From assembly GCA_035656655.1 (NCBI GenBank), contig DASRSE010000284.1, forward strand, positions 1-19,582: a stretch of 19,582 nt of DNA, read 5' to 3'. Position numbers and translations under genes: made by a program. Of the stretch, positions 7,871-17,542 are shown piece after piece; position 1 is the first letter of the stretch, and each line of letters opens with the position of its first letter. The DNA is from DASRSE01 sp035656655 (GTDB lineage Bacteria > Planctomycetota > Planctomycetia > Pirellulales > DASRSE01). The notes under the pieces were generated by a model that saw nothing but the letters and a program-made list of their open reading frames with translations, searched no databases and had not been told where the DNA came from.

Positions 7871-7916
7871 GCGGTGAACTTGGAATTGAATTCCTTCCGC
7901 GAGGCCGCTTGGCAGC

Positions 7917-9362
7917 ATGGATCTAGTCGCCGTCTTGACCTGGACCGATTTGGCCCCTTTTTGGCCGCACCTGCTCGGATTAGCCGCCTTGCTCATCGAT
8001 CTGACGGCGACGGCGCACGCGATTTTGCACAAGCGCGACACGCGGGCGGCAATCGGCTGGGTCGCCATCATCTGGCTCGTGCCGGGGATCGGCTTCGCCC
8101 TCTACATCTGGCTCGGCATCAATCGGATCGAGCGCCGCGCGAAGCGCTTGCTCGGCAGCCAAACCGTGGCTCAGCGCCAACTCCTGCATTGCGCCTGCCG
8201 CCCTGCCGAGTTGGACGAGCATCTGCTGCCTTACGGCGAGCCGATTCGCCGTTTGGCCGATTACATGCATCACATTACGCAACAGCCGATTCTGCATGGC
8301 AACCAGGCGGAGCCGCTGGACGGCGCGGATGAGACCTATCCGGCCATGCTCCAGGCGATCGAAGGAGCCCGCGTTTCCGTCGCGTTGTGCGTCTACATTT
8401 TTGATGCCGGCGTCAACGGCCAGCGGTTCGTGGCGGCGCTGGGCCGCGCGGTCGCGCGCGGCGTGCAAGTCCGCGTGCTGATCGACGACATCGGCGCCCG
8501 CTACCATGTTCCGGCCATCGATGGCTCGCTCGAGGCGCTCGGCATTCGGTTCGCGCGGTTCTTGCCCTCGCTGATGCCGCTGTCGCTCCGCTATTCAAAC
8601 TTGCGCAATCACCGCAAGATCCTGGTCGTCGATGGACAGATTGGCTTCACCGGTGGCATGAACATCCGCGACGTCGAACTGCGCGATTTTCACTTTCGGC
8701 TGACCGGTCCGATCGTTTGCCAAATGCAGCAGGTTTTTGCCGACGATTGGGCCTTCACGACCCACGAGACGTTGAGCGGCACAAAGTGGTTTCCCGTACT
8801 CGAGCCGGTAGGCAAGATCTTTGCGCGCGGAATCGCCGACGGGCCGGACGAGAATTTCGATCGGCTCCGGATGACGATCCTGGGCGGCTTGGCCAGCGCG
8901 GTCCGACGGATCACGATTTGGACTCCTTACTTTCTCCCCGACTCGGCCCTGATTACGGCTTTGAACGTCGCCGCTTTGCGCGGGGTCGAGGTGAACATCA
9001 TCTTGCCCGAGGACAACAATCTGGCCTTGGTCCAATGGGCATCGACGGCATTGCTGGGCCAGTTGATCGAGCAAGGCTGCCGCATTTGGTACAGCCCGCC
9101 GCCGTTTGATCACACCAAGCTCATGATCGTGGATGAAGTCTGGGTGCTGCTGGGCTCAGGCAATTGGGATCCGCGGAGTCTGCGATTGAATTTCGAGTTC
9201 AACATTGAATGTTACAGCCCGCCGCTGGCGAAGCACCTGGAGACGCTGACCCGGGCAACGCTGGAGCACTGCCGGCGGATCCGGCTGGCCGATATCCGCG
9301 GGCGGAGCTTGGCGCGGCAATTGCGCGACGGCGTCGCCGGCTTGTTCTCGCCTTATTTGTAG
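7917..9362 (+). CDS. cls: Cardiolipin synthase (phospholipase D family)
   Basis: The 481-residue protein makes cardiolipin by joining two phosphatidylglycerol molecules, or phosphatidylglycerol with phosphatidylethanolamine, in the inner membrane. Two N-terminal spans (about residues 15-35 and 44-64, the latter AIGWVAIIWLVPGIGFALYI) match the PLDc_N region of ClsA. Two HxKxxxxD catalytic motifs follow: HRKILVVDGQIGFTGGMN from H232 and HTKLMIVDEVWVLLGSGN from H399, the second followed by DPRSLRLNFEFN. Both are complete and the length matches ClsA (about 480). The ATG at 7917 has only a GAGG 12 bases upstream. It is a single-gene unit between a terminator and a converging gene. Confidence 0.96.
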   Translation: MDLVAVLTWTDLAPFWPHLLGLAALLIDLTATAHAILHKRDTRAAIGWVAIIWLVPGIGFALYIWLGINRIERRAKRLLGSQTVAQRQLLHCACRPAELDEHLLPYGEPIRRLADYMHHITQQPILHGNQAEPLDGADETYPAMLQAIEGARVSVALCVYIFDAGVNGQRFVAALGRAVARGVQVRVLIDDIGARYHVPAIDGSLEALGIRFARFLPSLMPLSLRYSNLRNHRKILVVDGQIGFTGGMNIRDVELRDFHFRLTGPIVCQMQQVFADDWAFTTHETLSGTKWFPVLEPVGKIFARGIADGPDENFDRLRMTILGGLASAVRRITIWTPYFLPDSALITALNVAALRGVEVNIILPEDNNLALVQWASTALLGQLIEQGCRIWYSPPPFDHTKLMIVDEVWVLLGSGNWDPRSLRLNFEFNIECYSPPLAKHLETLTRATLEHCRRIRLADIRGRSLARQLRDGVAGLFSPYL

Positions 9363-9380
9363 GGGCTTGGCCGCATTCGC

Positions 9381-9410
9381 CGGCGCGCGTGGCCTGCTCA
9401 CGGCGCGCCG
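9381..9410. terminator. GC-rich hairpin between converging genes
   Basis: CGGCGCGC (9381-9388) pairs with GCGCGCCG (9403-9410). An inner GTG/CAC extends the stem with one bulged base. It spans the stop codon of the minus-strand ABC ATPase gene and lies 19 bases after the cardiolipin synthase stop. There is no T-run, so it may act only as a pause or mRNA 3' end structure for either gene. Confidence 0.4.
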
Positions 9411-10132
9411 TTGACGGCGGTGAGTTGCAAGAACAGGTTTTCGAGCGACGACTCCGGCAAGGATTGCTCGCGCCGTAAATCGGCCAGCGTGCCGAGAAAC
9501 TGAAGTTTTCCGTGATCGACGATCCCGATCCGATCGGCGATTTCTTCCGCGACGTAAAGCGTATGGGTTGACATAAAAACGGTCGTTCCCTCGGCCGCTT
9601 TCTGCTTGATCAGGTCTTTCACGAGGCGCATGCTCTTGGGGTCGAGGCCGACCATCGGCTCGTCCAAGACGAGCACCGCCGGTTCGTGTAGCACGGCGGC
9701 CGCGAAGACAATCCGCTGTTTCATCCCGTGCGAATACGTCTCGCTAAGATGATCCACGAAATCGCCCAGTTGAAAATATTCGATCTCGCGCTCGATGTTC
9801 TGCTTGGCATGTTCGCGGCTCAGACCATACATATCGGCCAAAAACTGCAAGAACTCGCGGCCGCTCAGCTTGTCGTACAAGAACGGTTCGTCCGGGACAT
9901 AGCCGACGAGCGAGTTGGCGGCTTGGGTTTCGGCGGCGACGTCGTGACCGCGAATGCGGATCGTTCCGCCGGAGGGGCGGAGCAGGCCGACCATCATTTT
10001 GATGGTGGTCGTCTTGCCAGCTCCATTCGGGCCCAGAAAGGCGAAAATTTCTCCCGGCCGCACGCTCAAGGTGAGGCCGGCGAGCGCCGTCTTTTGCCCA
10101 TAAGTTCGATAGACGTGGTCAAATTCAATCAT
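9398..10132 (-). CDS. ABC transporter ATP-binding protein, EcsA/CcmA type
   Basis: The 244-residue ATPase subunit has Walker A GPNGAGKTT at residues 34-42, a Q-loop region near VGYVPDEPFLYDKL, the signature YSHGMKQR in place of LSGGQ, Walker B VLVLDEPMVGLDP, and the switch histidine in MSTHTL. The Y-S-[HK]-G-M-K-Q form is typical of EcsA and related ABC-2 exporters. It is encoded last in a minus-strand pair: its ATG overlaps the stop of the upstream gene by 8 bases (ATGATTGA), and no clear ribosome binding site precedes it, so translational coupling is likely. No multi-span permease lies beside it. The membrane partner must be the upstream single-pass protein or a permease elsewhere. The transported substrate cannot be told. 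Confidence 0.94.
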   Translation of the reverse strand: MIEFDHVYRTYGQKTALAGLTLSVRPGEIFAFLGPNGAGKTTTIKMMVGLLRPSGGTIRIRGHDVAAETQAANSLVGYVPDEPFLYDKLSGREFLQFLADMYGLSREHAKQNIEREIEYFQLGDFVDHLSETYSHGMKQRIVFAAAVLHEPAVLVLDEPMVGLDPKSMRLVKDLIKQKAAEGTTVFMSTHTLYVAEEIADRIGIVDHGKLQFLGTLADLRREQSLPESSLENLFLQLTAVNGAP

Positions 10133-11084
10133 GGAGCAAGCTGGTTTTTCCGTCGGACTCGTTGGGGCTTCGCCGCACGAAGGTCAAATTCGCGGTCAGC
10201 AGCGCCGCCTGTTGCTTCAAAACGAGCCCGTCCGGACGGACCCACATCGCGCCGCGCAATTCTTGCGGGGCGCCGGCCGCGCCCGTGCCGCGATATTCAA
10301 CGACCAGCGTGTTCCAGAGCTCCCCGTCCCAAAAGATCGGCTCCTCGCGAGCCACCGCTGCCTGCAACACTTCGACCGGGGTCGTCGGCTGGAGCGGACT
10401 AAAGACCGGGATCGACCAAGTTTGTCCCAATCGCAATCCGAGGATTCGCGATTGCGGCGAAAGCGACTCCGCCAATTGCGACTCGGCCGAGATCGGATAT
10501 TTCATCGTCGGCAACTTGACGCCGTTTAACACCTCGGGCGTCAGCACCAATTCGTTGTCTTGGACGATCCCGCTGACTTTCAGCAGATTCTCGTATTCTC
10601 CCCACTGCACCGTGACATGAATGCCAAGCAGGTGATTTTCGCGATTGACGACGGCTTCGCTGTGAATGCTGACGCCACGGGCGGGCAAGGCCTGCAGATC
10701 AGGAAGAAATCGCCGGCTGAGGGCTTCAGGAATCAGCGCGCGGAGCGGAAACCGGGCGAGCAGAGTCAGTTCGCCGATCAGCCGAGCCCCGCCGTCCGCC
10801 GTTCGATAGATAATGCTTTCGGACCGGCCCACCGCCTGATCGTCAATGTACAGATCCCATTTCGTCGGCTCCTTGTCGTCTTGCGCCAAGAGCGAGCGAT
10901 AGGTGGGCGGGCTCCCCTCGCGGAGTTGCGGCAGGACCTTGTCCAGCGTCAGCCACACGAGCGTGGCGACCCAAAACAGGACAACGACCGGGCTGAACCA
11001 ACGCGAGTCCATGAGAAAACGCCAAAGAATTTGGAATCGACCGCTCTGGCTTCGTTTTTCCTCGGGCCAGAGCCCTTTCAACAT
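10125..11084 (-). CDS. Single-pass membrane-anchored protein of unknown function, ABC partner
   Basis: I do not recognise a named family. The 319-residue product has a basic N-terminus, one hydrophobic span at about residues 30-47 (FSPVVVLFWVATLVWLTL) and a large soluble part of mixed alternating pattern that suggests beta structure. The soluble part is probably extracytoplasmic. It has no lipobox and no catalytic motif that I can name. The start at 11084 is chosen because GGGGGA lies six bases upstream on the minus strand. The frame runs further upstream, but that part overlaps the cyclophilin gene. The gene overlaps the ABC ATPase start by 8 bases, so the two are surely co-translated, and a shared role is a reasonable inference. 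Confidence 0.82.
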   Translation of the reverse strand: MLKGLWPEEKRSQSGRFQILWRFLMDSRWFSPVVVLFWVATLVWLTLDKVLPQLREGSPPTYRSLLAQDDKEPTKWDLYIDDQAVGRSESIIYRTADGGARLIGELTLLARFPLRALIPEALSRRFLPDLQALPARGVSIHSEAVVNRENHLLGIHVTVQWGEYENLLKVSGIVQDNELVLTPEVLNGVKLPTMKYPISAESQLAESLSPQSRILGLRLGQTWSIPVFSPLQPTTPVEVLQAAVAREEPIFWDGELWNTLVVEYRGTGAAGAPQELRGAMWVRPDGLVLKQQAALLTANLTFVRRSPNESDGKTSLLHD

Positions 11085-11226
11085 ACTCCATCCCCCGATT
11101 TTAGGCGAATCGCCGAATCGGTGTTGCAGAAATTTGGGAATCCAGGCATCATGGCGCGAACAGGAAGTTTTAATGCTCGAATCCGCGATTTTTTCGCGAT
11201 TTCTCGTGATCCGCAGGGAGGCCCCG

Positions 11227-11973
11227 ATGGGACGCACGTTCGGCTCGCACCCGTCCAAATACTGCTTCCGCCCCGTTCGAGGGTTGCTGCTCGGCGTTCT
11301 CGCGCTCGGCTGGGCCGGATGCAGCAAATCGCCGGCGCCCCCTGCCAACATCGAGGGAGAAGCGTCTGTGGCGACAGCCGACCATGCGCCGGCGGAGGCC
11401 GCAGCCAGCGGCAACCGAGCCGCCGCGGCCGCTCAAGCCGCCGCTCAAGCTGCTGCCCAGCGCCAGCATCCAATCGTCGTAATGAACACCTCGCTGGGCT
11501 CGATCACAGTCCGGCTCGACCGCGAGAAAGCTCCGATCACGGTGGACAATTTCGTCCGATATGTCGAACGAGGCCAGTACACGAACACCCTGTTTCACAT
11601 GGTGGACAATGGCTTTATCGCGATCGGCGGCGGGGTGGGACCCGACTTGAAGCTGAAGCCGGTCGAAGCCACGATCCGCAATGAAGCCCGCAATGGACTC
11701 AAAAACCGGCAAGGGACGATCGCCATGTCGCGCGACCCGGCAATCATCGACAGCTCGACCTGCCAGTTCTTTTTTAATTTGGCCGACAACCCGAGCCTTG
11801 ACTACCAGAACTCCGACACGGCCGCCGACTATGGCTATTGCGTCTTTGGCCAAGTGATTGAGGGGCAAGACGTGCTAGACCACCTGGGCAAGGTCGAAGT
11901 GCGAAGCCAACCCTCTTTTGAGAAGCTGCCGGCGCAGCCGGTGATCCTGCGCACGGCCACGCTGAAACCCTAA
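11227..11973 (+). CDS. Cyclophilin-type peptidyl-prolyl isomerase lipoprotein, catalytic Arg absent
   Basis: The 248-residue precursor has a signal peptide ending in LGWAGC (C32), a probable lipobox, though Trp at -3 is unusual. An Ala/Gln-rich linker (about residues 55-80) leads to a cyclophilin domain (about 82-246) closest to bacterial PpiA/PpiB. Shared features include TVDNFVRYVERG, IRNEARNGLKNRQGTIAMSR, CQFFFNLADNPSLDY and YGYCVFGQVIEGQDVLD. In the active-site strand the usual F-H-R is F-H-M (M125), and the Gln eight residues later is Ile (I133). Loss of this Arg should greatly lower isomerase activity, so it may act as a chaperone or binding protein. The ATG at 11227 has AGGGAGG five bases upstream. 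An in-frame ATG at 11173 also has AGGAAG but would push the signal peptide inward. It is divergent from the ABC pair. Confidence 0.9.
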   Translation: MGRTFGSHPSKYCFRPVRGLLLGVLALGWAGCSKSPAPPANIEGEASVATADHAPAEAAASGNRAAAAAQAAAQAAAQRQHPIVVMNTSLGSITVRLDREKAPITVDNFVRYVERGQYTNTLFHMVDNGFIAIGGGVGPDLKLKPVEATIRNEARNGLKNRQGTIAMSRDPAIIDSSTCQFFFNLADNPSLDYQNSDTAADYGYCVFGQVIEGQDVLDHLGKVEVRSQPSFEKLPAQPVILRTATLKP

Positions 11974-12018
11974 ATGCGTGGGCCATTGGGGCCAGGACCT
12001 GCCTCGCGCGCAATGGGT

Positions 12019-12048
12019 TGTTTTGCCATAAGTTCCGACTAGGCAAAA
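12019..12048. other. 8-bp inverted repeat between the cyclophilin and ppdK genes
   Basis: GTTTTGCC (12019-12026) pairs with GGCAAAAC (12041-12048) around a 14-base loop. It lies 45 bases after the cyclophilin stop and 15 bases before the -35 box of ppdK. Only two T residues follow, so termination would be weak. An operator for ppdK is equally possible. Confidence 0.45.
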
Positions 12049-12063
12049 CTTTGCGGTCAATTC

Positions 12064-12093
12064 TTGACGACCGGTCGCCAGCCCCGCTACACT
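12064..12093 (+). promoter_or_regulatory. Sigma-70-like promoter of ppdK
   Basis: TTGACG at 12064-12069 and TACACT at 12088-12093 are 18 bases apart. Each box differs from the consensus at one or two bases, the best pair near this gene. The predicted leader is about 95 bases. Confidence 0.65.
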
Positions 12094-12195
12094 AACTGGC
12101 TTGTTTTGCGGCGGAAAACTCAGCGCTCGAAGCCGCTTCTTCGCGCGACCCCAAAATCGCCACGCGGACTTTTGTTACTTCTTTCGGAGATGTTC

Positions 12196-14928
<2,733 letters not shown>

Positions 14929-15132
14929 AACGGCCCTGCCGCCGCCATCGCATGATCGTTCCCACGTTTTGGGCAGAAGGCCGCGCCCAATGGCACGACC
15001 GCGAGTGCCGCGCCACCTCCTCCTTGCCGCTGGCGTAAGGCGGATCGTCGCAACCGCGCAACATGCCCTCTGCCGCTCGGCGCGAATGCGAGATTGACGC
15101 GGCGACGCGATAACCTTTTCGCTGCGCAGGGC

Positions 15133-15516
15133 TCAAGTCATCTCGGGCCAAGCGAACAGTCGCAGCCGATTGCCGTCGGGATCGAGCGTGACGATTTCGC
15201 GAAAGCCCTCCGCGGTTCGGTCGGGATGAGAGACTTCCCAGCCCCCTTCCACCAGCCGCTGCGAAACGCGATCGAGATTATCGACTTCAAACCCCAGGCT
15301 CCAGCGGGCGGTCAAGGGGCCAGGACTCTCGCGCGAAATGAGCGCGATCCGCGTTTCTCCCGCCTCAAGCAGCGCATACCCATCGTCAACGACGCGCACG
15401 AGCACCTTCAGCCCGAGCATCTCGCGATACCAGCGGACCATTTCGTCCCATTTGCCGGTGCGCAGTTCCACGCAGTAAAGGCCAGGCCGTTGTTCGCGAA
15501 TCACTTGAATGCTCAT
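15133..15516 (-). CDS. VOC (glyoxalase/bleomycin-resistance fold) family protein
   Basis: The 127-residue protein consists of two beta-alpha-beta-beta-beta halves typical of the vicinal-oxygen-chelate superfamily. The first half has WDEMVRWYREMLGLKV and GYALLEAGETRIALIS. The second half has WSLGFEVDNLDRVSQRLVE and ends VTLDPDGNRLRLF. In metal-dependent members the last segment carries a Glu ligand (DPDGN-x-x-E); here that place holds Arg, and no His is seen at the start of the first strand. A metal-dependent glyoxalase role is therefore unlikely. Substrate and function are unknown. The ATG at 15516 is the first that gives a normal-length domain. No good ribosome binding site is visible. It converges with ppdK, and the 204 bases between them show nothing clear. 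Confidence 0.85.
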   Translation of the reverse strand: MSIQVIREQRPGLYCVELRTGKWDEMVRWYREMLGLKVLVRVVDDGYALLEAGETRIALISRESPGPLTARWSLGFEVDNLDRVSQRLVEGGWEVSHPDRTAEGFREIVTLDPDGNRLRLFAWPEMT

Positions 15517-15810
15517 GGCGTGTACTGCGAGAGGGACAAACGAAGGGATAACGATGGCGCGCGGGCGACCAACTTCCACCCGTCGTCCGTTGCATGCGCA
15601 CCGCTTCTTAACGGAATCATTGCAAACGGGCGGCGAGACCGGCCCATTATGGGAAAAATGTCACGCCAGGGCAATCGTTGCCGCTGGCGCAAACCCGCGG
15701 GGCCGCGGGCTACGGCGAGCGGACACACTCCCTATTTGCGCGGGCCGCGTTTCTGGCGACAAAACGAGGCGCGGGCAGCGCTTTGTCCGATGTTTTTGAT
15801 CAGTTTTCCT

Positions 15811-15835
15811 CGGCGCCGTCCAAGGACCGGCGCCG
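15811..15835. other. GC-rich inverted repeat upstream of the phosphatase promoter
   Basis: CGGCGCC (15811-15817) pairs with GGCGCCG (15829-15835), and an inner GTC/GAC lengthens the stem. No T-run follows on either strand. It ends 12 bases before the -35 box of the next gene, so it could be an operator or a weak end for upstream transcription. Apart from this and the promoter, the 438-base gap between the VOC and phosphatase genes shows nothing I recognise. Confidence 0.4.
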
Positions 15836-15847
15836 CGGAAACTTTCG

Positions 15848-15876
15848 TTGACTTTGAAAAAACGGATGACGATAAT
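15848..15876 (+). promoter_or_regulatory. Sigma-70-like promoter of the exported phosphatase
   Basis: TTGACT (15848-15853) and GATAAT (15871-15876) are exactly 17 bases apart, each one base from consensus. The leader to the ATG at 15955 would be about 70 bases. Confidence 0.65.
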
Positions 15877-15954
15877 CAACCGTAGCCCTGCCGCCTCTTC
15901 GCTCCGGAAGGGGCTGTTTTCCCGCCTCGCCCCTCTCTTGCCGGATGGTTGCCC

Positions 15955-17262
15955 ATGGCTGTTTCTCTTTCGCGTCGCGCTTTTTTAGGAACATCGGTCG
16001 CGAGCCTCGCCGCGGCCGGCGTGCTGCATGCAGAAACGCCTGCCGAAACGCTGCTCCGCAATCTGGTCGATGAACCGGCGTTTCAGCCGAGCACCTTGTT
16101 TCTGACCTGGCAGCGCGATCCGACCACCACGATGACCGTGCAATGGGTCGGCACGCGCGGCGAAACGGCTGACACGAAGGTTTACTACTCGTCCGGCGCT
16201 TCGTTTGTTTGGTCAGCCCAAGAAACGGTCGCCAAGCCTTACGCCCAAACCGACTTCAAAGTCTTTCGCGCCGAGTTGACTGGCCTGATGCCCGGCACCG
16301 ATTATGTCTTCAAGATCGGCAACCACTCGCCAATTTATCGTTTCCGGACGATGCCCGCGAAGGCCACCGACACGATCCAATTCATTTCCGGCGGCGACTG
16401 CGGGGTGAATGTCCACACGATCGCCAACAACATCCAAGCCGCGCGGCAAGATCCGCACTTTGCCGTGATCGGCGGCGACCTGGCCTATGAAAATGGCATG
16501 TCGGCTGACGTGCATCTGGCTTTTCTGCGCAACTACAGCAAGCACATGGTCGGCCACGATGGCCGCATGATCCCCTTGGTGCCTTGCATTGGGAACCACG
16601 AAGTCGACGGCTTCTACGAAAAGCCGCGGACGAAGGCGCCGTTCTTTTACAGCCTGTTCGATGGTCTGTTTGAGCATACGAGCTTCGCTTCGCTCGACTT
16701 CGGCGACTATTTGAGCCTGATCTTGCTCGACACGGGCCACACAAGTCCGATCGCCGGCGAACAGGCTGATTGGCTGGAGAAGACCTTGAAAACGCGGGTC
16801 GATCATCCGCACGTGATGGCGGTCAACCATGTGCCGGCTTACCCATCGTTCCGCAATCCGGACCCGACTGAATCGAAGGACCACAAGACGGCGACGCTCG
16901 GAACGGGCGAAGGTAATCGGCAACATTGGGTGCCGCTGTTTGAAAAGTATCGCGTCCCCGTCGTGCTTGAGCACCATGACCACACGTTCAAGCGGACGAA
17001 GCCCTTGCTGGGGGGTCTGGCGAATGATAACGGCGTGATTTATCTGGGCGATGGCTCATGGGGCCGGCTGCGGTCGCCGAAAAGCCCTGACCAATTGCAT
17101 TATCTGGCGAAATCGAGCCGCGATTTTCATCTGTCGCTCCACCGACTCGAGGGGCAAGAGCGGTTTCACATCGCGCTCGACGAAAACGGCAAGATCATGG
17201 ATACGTGCTGCAGCGCGCAGCGCAAATTGGGGCAGGTTGCCGTGCAAGCCTCGCTGCAATAA
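15955..17262 (+). CDS. Tat-exported purple-acid-phosphatase-like metallophosphoesterase
   Basis: The 435-residue precursor starts with a twin-arginine signal, SRRAFLGTSVASLAAAG, and a likely cleavage after LHA near residue 25. Residues 40-135 form a fibronectin-III-like N-terminal domain of the purple acid phosphatase type (LTWQRDPTTTMTVQWVG, then AELTGLMPGTDYVFKIG). The catalytic domain supplies the expected dimetal ligands: D148 in GGDCG, D175 and Y178 in GGDLAY, N214 in GNHE, H292 in AVNH, and H341 and H343 in EHHDHTF. The Gly of the usual GHxH is His here. The enzyme probably removes phosphate from phosphomonoesters or diesters outside the cytoplasmic membrane. Tat export fits loading of metal before export. 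A TTG at 15949 is in frame, but the ATG is preferred. It has its own promoter and is not part of a visible phosphate operon. Confidence 0.92.
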   Translation: MAVSLSRRAFLGTSVASLAAAGVLHAETPAETLLRNLVDEPAFQPSTLFLTWQRDPTTTMTVQWVGTRGETADTKVYYSSGASFVWSAQETVAKPYAQTDFKVFRAELTGLMPGTDYVFKIGNHSPIYRFRTMPAKATDTIQFISGGDCGVNVHTIANNIQAARQDPHFAVIGGDLAYENGMSADVHLAFLRNYSKHMVGHDGRMIPLVPCIGNHEVDGFYEKPRTKAPFFYSLFDGLFEHTSFASLDFGDYLSLILLDTGHTSPIAGEQADWLEKTLKTRVDHPHVMAVNHVPAYPSFRNPDPTESKDHKTATLGTGEGNRQHWVPLFEKYRVPVVLEHHDHTFKRTKPLLGGLANDNGVIYLGDGSWGRLRSPKSPDQLHYLAKSSRDFHLSLHRLEGQERFHIALDENGKIMDTCCSAQRKLGQVAVQASLQ

Positions 17263-17320
17263 CCGCCGGCCGGCGACCCTATTTTCCTCCGAGCGCCGTC
17301 GGTCTTCGGTCCGCGAAAGG

Positions 17321-17343
17321 CCGCTCAACTTGTTCTTGAGCGG
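17321..17343. other. 8-bp hairpin after the phosphatase gene
   Basis: CCGCTCAA (17321-17328) pairs with TTGAGCGG (17336-17343) over a 7-base loop. An alternative pairing uses CGGTCCGC (17307-17314) with GCGGACCG (17340-17347). It lies about 60 bases past the stop and has no T-run. It may mark the 3' end of the phosphatase mRNA; the two exclusive pairings are visible but may be chance. Confidence 0.4.
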
Positions 17344-17542
17344 ACCGAGCAGTGGCGGACCGCACGCGCGAGAGACCAACCTCACCGGCGGCCGCCCGTG
17401 GCCAGCGCGCGGCGCGAGCGGCTTAAAACCAAGGTTGCGATCTGGACATTTTTGTTCTCGCCCACTGGTAATTGACATCCGAAAGTCTTACCTTAACGGA
17501 AGTGCTTGATGGATCGGACCAGGCTGGCCGGAAGGAATCGCA

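Noticed and set aside
11098..11103. TAAAAT on the minus strand as the -10 box of the ABC pair
   Set aside because: Its predicted start point would fall inside or after the ribosome binding site of the membrane-protein gene, leaving almost no leader, and no -35 box fits.
14929..15132. A terminator between ppdK and the VOC gene
   Set aside because: Only a 5-bp GGCAC/GTGCC pairing is visible, with no T-run on either strand.
17473..17478. A perfect TTGACA upstream of the acetyltransferase gene
   Set aside because: No acceptable -10 box lies 16-18 bases downstream, so I do not call it a promoter.
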